NCBI GenBank assembly: GCA_903896915.1
Contig: CAITZN010000132.1
Coordinates: forward strand, 1-15,667
DNA length: 15,667 bases
From: an uncultured bacterium
GTDB lineage: Bacteria; Desulfobacterota; Desulfobulbia; Desulfobulbales; Desulfobulbaceae
Direction: 5' to 3'
Positions within the stretch are counted from its first letter, which is position 1. The number at the start of each line of letters is the position of its first letter. The notes beneath the pieces were generated by a model that was not told where the DNA came from, did not search any database, and saw only the letters and a program-made list of their open reading frames with translations. This document shows positions 1 through 5,107 of the stretch, piece after piece. The position numbers were made by a program, and so were the translations under genes.

Positions 1-113
1 AGAAAATTAGAAATTTTAGGAACAGCAAGGGAGACGGTGAGTGCAATGAGCACCATGACCACGACCAGCTCGAGCAGGGTAAACGCTCTATTGTTCAGTG
101 AGGGAAGACGCAT
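1..113 (-). CDS. Prepilin-like protein (GspH/GspI-type minor pseudopilin), N-terminal part only
   Basis: The reading frame starts at the ATG at 113 and runs off the left edge, so only about 37 residues are visible. They read as a short leader (MRLPSLNNRA) followed by FTLLELVVVMVLIALTVSLA, the class III signal of type IV prepilins and type II secretion pseudopilins: a cleavage site before Phe, Glu at +5 and a long hydrophobic helix. The residue before the cleavage site is Ala rather than the near-invariant Gly. The gene lies 30 bases downstream of gspG on the same strand, so it is probably co-transcribed and is likely the next pseudopilin of the cluster (GspH or GspI). The start has no clear ribosome binding site, and translation may be coupled to gspG. 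The class is clear; the exact family member cannot be decided from this fragment. Confidence 0.8.
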   Translation of the reverse strand, partial: MRLPSLNNRAFTLLELVVVMVLIALTVSLAVPKISNF

Positions 114-143
114 CGCAGCAGTCAGCCAGTGAATTGCCCGTAT

Positions 144-608
144 CTATTCAAGTTCCCAGTTGTTGATATCCGCATCTTTGCCCTCGCCCCCGGACTGATG
201 ATCGGGGCCATAGGAAATGAGATCGAAATCGCCGTGCAGACCAGGGCAGAGGTAGACGAAATCGTAATCCCATGGATCTTTAGGAACCTTGCTTTTTTCC
301 AAATAGCCACCCGTCCGCCATTTCTTGGCAAGAGCCCCTACGGTCGGCGCCTCAACCAGAGCGAGCAATCCCTGCTCCGTGGTCGGGTACTGGCCGTTAT
401 CAAGTTTATAAAGCTTCAGAGCCTGCTCAAGGGCTCGGATCTGAATACCAGCCTTGGTCCGCCTGGCCTCTTCAGGGCGATCCATGATCCTCGGGACGAT
501 GAGTCCTGCGAGAATACCGAGAATCACCATCACCACCATCAGTTCGATTAGGGTAAATCCCTGCGCGCTGAGAACAGCAGGGGCCTTCTTCTCCTGCAAT
601 GCATTCAT
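144..608 (-). CDS. gspG: Type II secretion system major pseudopilin GspG
   Basis: A 154-aa protein that, in the known family, is processed by prepilin peptidase and polymerises into the short periplasmic pseudopilus pushing substrates through the outer-membrane secretin. The leader (about 17 residues) ends in QG and is followed by FTLIELMVVMVILGILAG, the prepilin signal and transmembrane helix. After it come the hallmarks of GspG: a PEEAR segment, ALEQALKLYKLDNGQYPTTE, the QGLLALVEAP stretch, KDPWDYDFVY, and a C-terminal Asp-rich calcium-site region ending in NNWELE. Length is normal for GspG. The start at 608 was chosen because it places the signal near the N-terminus; the frame stays open upstream to 737, overlapping the previous gene, but that part has no family features. 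A weak GAGAG lies 8 bases before the ATG. The gene lies 73 bases after the delta-60-repeat gene and 30 bases before a second prepilin gene. Confidence 0.95.
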   Translation of the reverse strand: MNALQEKKAPAVLSAQGFTLIELMVVMVILGILAGLIVPRIMDRPEEARRTKAGIQIRALEQALKLYKLDNGQYPTTEQGLLALVEAPTVGALAKKWRTGGYLEKSKVPKDPWDYDFVYLCPGLHGDFDLISYGPDHQSGGEGKDADINNWELE

Positions 609-681
609 AGTTTGTACTCTCGAATAAGGGTGAACATAACACGACCTGCTAAAGGCAGATCCATATCCATGCCAGGCAGAC

Positions 682-3090
682 TCATCTCCCCAGACAGAAC
701 CGGAAGGAGAACCAGCTGAGTATCGTTGCCGATCCAACCACGGTCACCAGTGCCCAAACCATCCCCACCTGCATCGCCAGCCATGCAAAACCGATGCAAG
801 GCAGCAAGATCAGGCGGACGGCAAAGCGAAGCCACTCGTGCCCGGCTATCCAATCGGCAAGGGGTGGGGAAACAGCATAATACAGGTCAACCAGCCCCTG
901 ACCGCCAGTCGTCTGCACCAGAAAGGTGTCGCGAAAATCACGCAGTACTCTGACACCTGGGTGCAGCAGAGAACCGAACGAGGCGGTTGCAACAAAACAG
1001 GCATCAGCGGTCCGGAAATTCAGTTGATCGCCGTAATACACCTTGTCTTCTGCGGTCAGGGCATAGGCCCGAACGAAGTAGGTGGTCCCCGGCTTCAGCC
1101 TTTCCAGGCGAACGACAAAGGATCCGTATCCGGCGCCGTTGGCAGTTTCGCCATTCTCTGAAAAATTACCTGCCGGCAAGAGGGCTCCTTTGGTGGCAGC
1201 AACACTGGCGGCAACCGGGGAAATCGCAGTTGATGTACCCAAAGATGCGCCTTCCTGTAAGCTACCGACAGTGATAGATGAACTGTTCTCGTGGATGTCG
1301 CCATTGCCGCTATAGGTCGGATCCTTGCCTAAGCTGAAGACCACTCCACGCTTGACGACTTCCTGGCCAAAGGTGGGCATTATGTCACCACCGGTGACCG
1401 AGGAAGTCTTGGTGCCGGCGGTCGCTGGGGCGGTCGTGATATGGCTGCTTCGATGACCGGGCTTATCAAGATTGCTGTCCGTCATTATTTCAGCGGCATA
1501 TTGGGCAACGACAATGGAACTGGCACCGGGCCCGGCCGCAGTCCCCACGACAATAACGTTGCCCGACGCATCAAAAGTGGCGGCATAACCGACCGACTCG
1601 CCCTCGCTGAAGGCGGTAGTGACAACATGAGCGGAGACAGCTCCCCCTTTTGAAATTGAGGTGCTGGTCTCTGCGGCCACTGCGGCAGGCATAAGAAAAT
1701 ATCCGAATCGTGTGATGAGCTCAGGAAGCCATCTGGCTCCCCAAGAATGATCATCGGCATGCCGGACGATGGTCTTTAGCGGAGAGGCAACAGGATCAAC
1801 CTGAAAAATCGATGATGGGAGAGAAGGCTTTAAATGGACATTGGTATAATCGGCCAAGGACGAAGACACCTGCAACCGCCTGATCTGTACCTTGGTCGCA
1901 CCGTTTATCCGTACTTCCTGAATAGGCGGTTTTTTCGCCGCACTGTTTTTAACAGTACCCGTGATGCCAGTTGATGCAGGCGTGGCCGAGGAAAGACCAT
2001 CGCTTGCGAAGGTGACCAGCAGGAATTGACGAATGCCCGCATCGGTGGTGTAACCACTGGCGATCACACCGCTTCTTCCTATGGTTACCGCATAGAGGAC
2101 ATCGTCCTGCTTGCTGACTTGAGTGACGACAACACCCTTGTCTCCAAACGAGGAATCGACCTTGCCGGCTCGGGTAAAACGGAACAACGCAGAGTCCCTT
2201 GAACCTGCTCCCCCCACCGACCCGACCACATACAAACGGCCCTCGCTATCCTCGGTCAGTCCGTATCCCTCACTGGCAACAAATGAACCGGAAGGAACTG
2301 CAATGCCTTTGACGCCGAAACGGTTATCGATTCGCCCCTCAGCACCAAGCCCTACCAGCATCAATGAAGTCCCTTTTTTTTCTTTTAACGATCCGGATAC
2401 CACCAAAGAGCCGTCTTTGCGCTCAATAATCCCTTCGACGGCAACATCGTTGCCGATACCGATCAGATTCAAGCCATGTTCGCCAAAAGAGTCATCGAGA
2501 ACACCATCGGCACGATATCGCGCAGTCACCAGAACCCTGCCGACAGTCCCCTCAGTGACACCGGCAACAGTAATCATGTCATCCGAGTTAACCGTTAGTG
2601 CGGCAATCTCTTCATTACCGTTACCGATTGAGGTGACAACTGCGCCGTTGCGGCCAAAAGTTCGGTCGCGAGCGCCATTCGGAAGATAACAGACCAGAGC
2701 AAAATCGCGATCCTTGCCATTATGGCTATAGCCTGCGGCGACGATACGGCCGTCTGAGAGCAGACCAAGTGCCAAGGCCTCACTGTCGCCGGTGGAGACG
2801 GAGGTGACCAGCGATCCGTCACCATTAAACGTAGAATCGAGCGATCCGTCCTTGTTGAAACGAAGCAGGGAAAAACCGAGTCCCTTACCCTTGGAAGATG
2901 AACCTGCAACCACAATTTTGCCATCCGGCTGCACAACCACCGCATGGGCGCTGTTTTTTACGCCAAGTTCAACCGCCACGCGTCCGTTGAACCCAAAAGT
3001 AGTATCAAGCCGAATGGCAAACACAGAGGTGCCGCCAAACAAAACAGGCAAAATCCATATTATTATGAACAGCAGATACCGATTATGCAT
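682..3090 (-). CDS. Secreted delta-60-repeat beta-propeller protein with FN3-like domain and CFI-type C-terminal anchor
   Basis: An 802-aa protein of unknown function, probably exported and cell-surface attached. Residues 1-25 form a Sec signal peptide (hydrophobic core, end SVFA). Six delta-60-type repeats follow, with anchors LDTTFG 28, LDSTFN 84, RDRTFG 141, LDDSFG 198, IDNRFG 254 and VDSSFG 311, spaced a regular 56-57 residues; each has a DGxIVVAG-like strand. A seventh, isolated blade-like segment is at about 495-535, after an insert of about 125 residues. Residues 571-695 resemble an FN3-like module (KRGVVFS at the start, LKPGTTYFVRAYA and YYGDQLNFRT near the end). The C-terminus from Cys698 (CFVATASFGS, then LADWIAGHEWLR and hydrophobic segments) matches the CFIATAAYGS-type (CFI-box) C-terminal domain. 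The start at 3090 has GGAGAGG 7 bases upstream; the in-frame ATG at 3096 is too close to it. The gene lies directly upstream of gspG, so it might be a type II substrate or accessory factor, which is inference. Confidence 0.85.
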   Translation of the reverse strand: MHNRYLLFIIIWILPVLFGGTSVFAIRLDTTFGFNGRVAVELGVKNSAHAVVVQPDGKIVVAGSSSKGKGLGFSLLRFNKDGSLDSTFNGDGSLVTSVSTGDSEALALGLLSDGRIVAAGYSHNGKDRDFALVCYLPNGARDRTFGRNGAVVTSIGNGNEEIAALTVNSDDMITVAGVTEGTVGRVLVTARYRADGVLDDSFGEHGLNLIGIGNDVAVEGIIERKDGSLVVSGSLKEKKGTSLMLVGLGAEGRIDNRFGVKGIAVPSGSFVASEGYGLTEDSEGRLYVVGSVGGAGSRDSALFRFTRAGKVDSSFGDKGVVVTQVSKQDDVLYAVTIGRSGVIASGYTTDAGIRQFLLVTFASDGLSSATPASTGITGTVKNSAAKKPPIQEVRINGATKVQIRRLQVSSSLADYTNVHLKPSLPSSIFQVDPVASPLKTIVRHADDHSWGARWLPELITRFGYFLMPAAVAAETSTSISKGGAVSAHVVTTAFSEGESVGYAATFDASGNVIVVGTAAGPGASSIVVAQYAAEIMTDSNLDKPGHRSSHITTAPATAGTKTSSVTGGDIMPTFGQEVVKRGVVFSLGKDPTYSGNGDIHENSSSITVGSLQEGASLGTSTAISPVAASVAATKGALLPAGNFSENGETANGAGYGSFVVRLERLKPGTTYFVRAYALTAEDKVYYGDQLNFRTADACFVATASFGSLLHPGVRVLRDFRDTFLVQTTGGQGLVDLYYAVSPPLADWIAGHEWLRFAVRLILLPCIGFAWLAMQVGMVWALVTVVGSATILSWFSFRFCLGR

Positions 3091-3139
3091 CACCATACCT
3101 CTCCATATGGAAGCGAGTGCACAAATCGTGCCTTTACAC

Positions 3140-3176
3140 TTAAACAAGTATACCACACAGCCGCAACTTGCTGCAA
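3140..3176 (-). promoter_or_regulatory. Candidate extended -10 promoter for the delta-60-repeat gene
   Basis: Read on the minus strand, TTGCAG (3176-3171) is followed after 18 bases by TATACT (3152-3147), preceded by TGG to give an extended -10 element. A start near 3140 would leave a leader of about 50 bases before the ribosome binding site and the ATG at 3090. Sequence match only. Confidence 0.5.
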
Positions 3177-3430
3177 ATTAAACAAAAAGCACCTGCCAGC
3201 TCAAGGGAGAGCAAGGGCGAAAAATGTTAGCGAGCGGATGGAAGTTTGCAACACTGAATACCGCGTCAGGACTTTGTCAACGCCAAAGAGGAAGCGCAAT
3301 AGGGGAAGAGCACAGAAATTGCGTGAGGCGGGAGTTCCCTGGGGGGAGAACTCCAGAGATGCTCGCAAAATTGATGAGGAGATTCTATGCAGCGGTGTTT
3401 GCACCGCAAGGCATTAGAATAATGAGAACC
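3177..3430. other. Non-coding spacer with a series of short stem-loops
   Basis: No convincing gene is seen on either strand between the molybdopterin-binding-domain gene (stop at 3431) and the promoter of the delta-60-repeat gene. Short open frames here lack ribosome binding sites and domain features. The stretch holds four inverted repeats: GCGT/ACGC with an inner GAC/GTC (3263-3283), CGCAAT/ATTGCG (3295-3323), GGAGTTC/GAACTCC with a 10-base loop (3331-3354) and GCGGTG/CACCGC with a 4-base loop (3392-3407). The last lies 24 bases past the stop of the minus-strand gene and might act in transcript ending, but no T-run follows it. Confidence 0.5.
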
Positions 3431-4474
3431 TTACGCCTTACCAAAACTACAGACTGGATACTGACAGTGTTGACAGTTACGGCAGAGCCCGCCATGGCCC
3501 AGGGCAGCCAACTCCTCACGGCCGATGGTTTCGCCGGTGAGGATGCGCGGCAGGACCAGGTCCAACACGGTAATCCGATGAAACATGCCGCAGGCGGGCA
3601 GGCCGAGCACCGGCACTAACCCGATCCGACCGACCAGAAACATAGCGCCCGGCAGCACCGGCGTTCCGTACACTATTGCCTCAGCCCCGGCCTCCTTGAT
3701 TCCCTGGCGGGTGACATCATCCGGATCGACCGACATGCCGCCTGAGGTAACAATCAACTCCGCCCCGGCTGCCAGGCATTTATGGATTTCTACGGCAATC
3801 AACTGCGGATCATCGGGAGCAAAGCCCACGGCGACAACTTCGGAGCCCAAAAGAGAGAGTTTATCCCGTAAGACTTGCTCGAATTTATCCTCAATCCGCC
3901 CGTAAAAAATCTCGCTGCCGGTGATCACCAACCCTGCATTGACCCTGCGCAGCGGCAACACCCTTACGACCGGCTCCCCCGCCGTAGCGATGGCCACGGC
4001 CTGTTCGACCACCTGCCGCTCCGACACCAGGGGAATCAAGCGGGCAGCGGCCACCTGCTCACCCTTACTCACCGGGGTATTATTTTGCAGGGTGGCGCAC
4101 ATCACCTCGCCCAGCAGATTGAACTGCAACAGCACCTCACGGTTGATTTTAAGCAGACCAGCCACCGCCGCTTTAATCCCGACCTTACCCTCGACAATCT
4201 CCTGCGAATACTCGGTGCCCGTTCCGGCCAGGGCTGCGGCCATCAGCAACGCTGCCTCGTTCTCGTGAATATCTTCAGGCCGCAATTCAAGGACATAGAT
4301 ATGTTCCTTGCCGAGCCGACGGAGATGTTCAACATCCTCAGGCCGGATAACATGCCCTTTTTTGAATGCTCTCCCCTTGAATTCATCCTTAACGATCTCG
4401 GTGATATCATGGGGTAGGACCATGCCCACCGCCTCTGCCACCGGCACAGTTTTTTTCAAAGACACATCAGCCAT
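3431..4474 (-). CDS. Molybdopterin-binding-domain protein (MoCF/MoeA-related) with C-terminal cysteine cluster
   Basis: A 347-aa protein related to the molybdopterin-binding (MoaB/Mog/MoeA) fold. The N-terminal part (KTVPVAEAVGMVLPHDITEI, then FKKGHVIRPEDV) resembles MoeA-type domains. The central to C-terminal part has the MoCF core: VITGSEIFYGRIEDKF, then TSGGMSVDPDDVT in place of MoeA's GGVSVGD loop, then PVLGLPACGMFHR. It is shorter than MoeA (about 400 aa), and the altered loop argues against a standard molybdenum-insertion enzyme. It ends in C331-x2-C334-x2-C337-x4-C342 plus FGKA, a possible metal or Fe-S site. Function is uncertain: molybdenum or tungsten cofactor handling is the family-based guess. 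Start: ATG 4474 gives an N-terminus closest to what I would expect for the family, but a GTG at 4492 is preceded by GGTGATC (4500-4494), complementary to the 16S tail, so a 353-aa product is a real alternative. Neighbouring genes give no cofactor-pathway context. Confidence 0.85.
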   Translation of the reverse strand: MADVSLKKTVPVAEAVGMVLPHDITEIVKDEFKGRAFKKGHVIRPEDVEHLRRLGKEHIYVLELRPEDIHENEAALLMAAALAGTGTEYSQEIVEGKVGIKAAVAGLLKINREVLLQFNLLGEVMCATLQNNTPVSKGEQVAAARLIPLVSERQVVEQAVAIATAGEPVVRVLPLRRVNAGLVITGSEIFYGRIEDKFEQVLRDKLSLLGSEVVAVGFAPDDPQLIAVEIHKCLAAGAELIVTSGGMSVDPDDVTRQGIKEAGAEAIVYGTPVLPGAMFLVGRIGLVPVLGLPACGMFHRITVLDLVLPRILTGETIGREELAALGHGGLCRNCQHCQYPVCSFGKA

Positions 4475-4498
4475 AACCACCCACACTTGCACCGATCA

Positions 4499-4552
4499 CC
4501 CGGCCTGCCGGGAAATCACAGTAATATTAAACGCCCTAAACCCTGTTTAGAA
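4499..4552 (-). promoter_or_regulatory. Candidate promoter, palindrome and leader hairpin for the molybdopterin-binding-domain gene
   Basis: On the minus strand a TAATAT -10 candidate lies at 4529-4524 with a weak TTCTAA 17 bases upstream (4552-4547). The perfect inverted repeat CTAAAC-CCT-GTTTAG (4536-4550 on the plus strand) covers most of the spacer and part of the -35. Downstream, the leader would contain a tight hairpin CCCGG-CAGG-CCGGG (4512-4499) whose last bases overlap the GGTGATC that could serve the GTG start at 4492. Weak -35; moderate support overall. Confidence 0.35.
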
Positions 4553-4682
4553 ACGCATAATTTTCCAGACAACCCGCAGGTCACCACAACACGCTGGTCT
4601 TTTGCAAAATATCCGCTGGAGCAGCACACTACTACAAGTTTTCCGGCTCGATCTCTTCATTCCAGATCCCCCTCAAGAACAC

Positions 4683-4711
4683 TTTACCGACCGGGAACGA
4701 TACGGTACAAT
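4683..4711 (+). promoter_or_regulatory. Candidate sigma70-type promoter for the Trm112-family gene
   Basis: TTTACC at 4683-4688 and TACAAT at 4706-4711 are separated by an ideal 17 bases. A start near 4718 would give a leader of about 134 bases, which includes the palindrome at 4777-4791. Sequence match only. Confidence 0.4.
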
Positions 4712-4776
4712 ACCGCCATTTCTGGAATCAGGTGTCCTGCCGAATAGAATGGCACGATTTCCCCACCACATCGATC

Positions 4777-4791
4777 AACTTGTAACAAGTT
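4777..4791. promoter_or_regulatory. Perfect 15-bp palindrome, possible operator
   Basis: AACTTGT-A-ACAAGTT is a perfect 7-1-7 inverted repeat, 60 bases upstream of the Trm112-family start. It is too A/T-rich and too short in loop to be a terminator, which favours a protein-binding site. The cognate regulator is unknown. Confidence 0.4.
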
Positions 4792-4851
4792 AATGACGAA
4801 TCTCCGTCATGCCAACAATTACGAGCGAAAACAACTCACGGAAAACGGATC

Positions 4852-5025
4852 ATGATCAAAAAAGAACTACTGGACATTCTGGCCTGCCCCCAATGCAAGG
4901 GGCCAGTGGAGTTGAACGCCGAGCAGAACGGAATCATTTGCAGAAAATGCCAACTGCGCTACGAGATCCGCAACAATATCCCCATCATGCTGATCGACGA
5001 AGCCAAACCGCTTATCGAAACCTGA
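4852..5025 (+). CDS. Trm112 family protein (YcaR-like small zinc-binding protein)
   Basis: A 57-aa protein. Its start MIKKELLDILACPQCKGPVEL is the Trm112/UPF0434 signature, with Cys12-x2-Cys15 followed by ICRKC (Cys30 and Cys33) and a final segment YEIRNNIPIMLIDEA that matches the family's end (Y.I.dgIPvmL..EA). The four cysteines form a zinc-ribbon-like site. Eukaryotic and archaeal Trm112 proteins activate methyltransferases; the role of the bacterial members is not settled, so no function is assigned. Length is normal for the family (about 60 aa). The ATG at 4852 has only a weak GGA-type ribosome binding site. The gene stands alone, convergent with ppsA, and is not beside lpxK or kdsB as in enterics. 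Confidence 0.92.
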   Translation: MIKKELLDILACPQCKGPVELNAEQNGIICRKCQLRYEIRNNIPIMLIDEAKPLIET

Positions 5026-5039
5026 TGGCGCAAGCAATA

Positions 5040-5080
5040 CAGGCGGACAGATGGGCCATTCCGCCCTTCCTGTCCGCCTG
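5040..5080. terminator. Hairpin between convergent genes, possible bidirectional terminator
   Basis: CAGGCGGACAG (5040-5050) and CTGTCCGCCTG (5070-5080) form a perfect 11-bp stem with a 19-base loop that can add GGG/CCC pairing. It lies 14 bases past the Trm112 stop and 27 bases past the ppsA stop on the other strand. Neither side has a T-run, so it is not a textbook intrinsic terminator, but its position fits a shared transcript end. Confidence 0.55.
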
Positions 5081-5107
5081 ATTTCGCCCTGCCTAATAAT
5101 AGATACG

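Larger units (their letters stand above)
4553..4851. other. Non-coding control region ahead of the Trm112-family gene
   Basis: No gene is supported here; two overlapping plus-strand open frames (4487-4747 and 4602-4793) lack family features and ribosome binding sites. It contains a plausible plus-strand promoter, TTTACC (4683-4688), 17 bases, TACAAT (4706-4711), with a small inverted repeat CGGTA-CAA-TACCG over the -10, and a perfect 15-base palindrome at 4777-4791 listed separately. Confidence 0.45.

Noticed and set aside
129..551. Plus-strand open frame of 140 codons over gspG
   Set aside because: Antisense to an unmistakable GspG sequence; the His run it encodes is only the complement of the conserved hydrophobic helix codons. 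No domain or binding site.
605..853. Minus-strand open frame between the delta-60-repeat gene and gspG
   Set aside because: It overlaps the end of the delta-60 gene and the gspG start, has no recognisable features, and no convincing ribosome binding site.
3201..3404. Minus-strand open frame of 67 codons in the spacer
   Set aside because: No family resemblance, no binding site, and it reads through several inverted repeats; more likely non-coding.
3091..3430. Possible c-di-GMP or other known riboswitch upstream of the surface-protein gene
   Set aside because: Stem-loops are present, but I could not match the conserved core of any riboswitch class on either strand.
4659..4728. Distant inverted repeat ATTCCAGA/TCTGGAAT
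   Set aside because: Arms of 8 bp separated by 54 bases with no supporting inner pairing; easily coincidental.
4487..4793. Two overlapping plus-strand open frames (4487-4747 and 4602-4793) before the Trm112 gene
   Set aside because: Composition and lack of any motif or ribosome binding site do not support coding; they overlap promoter-like elements.
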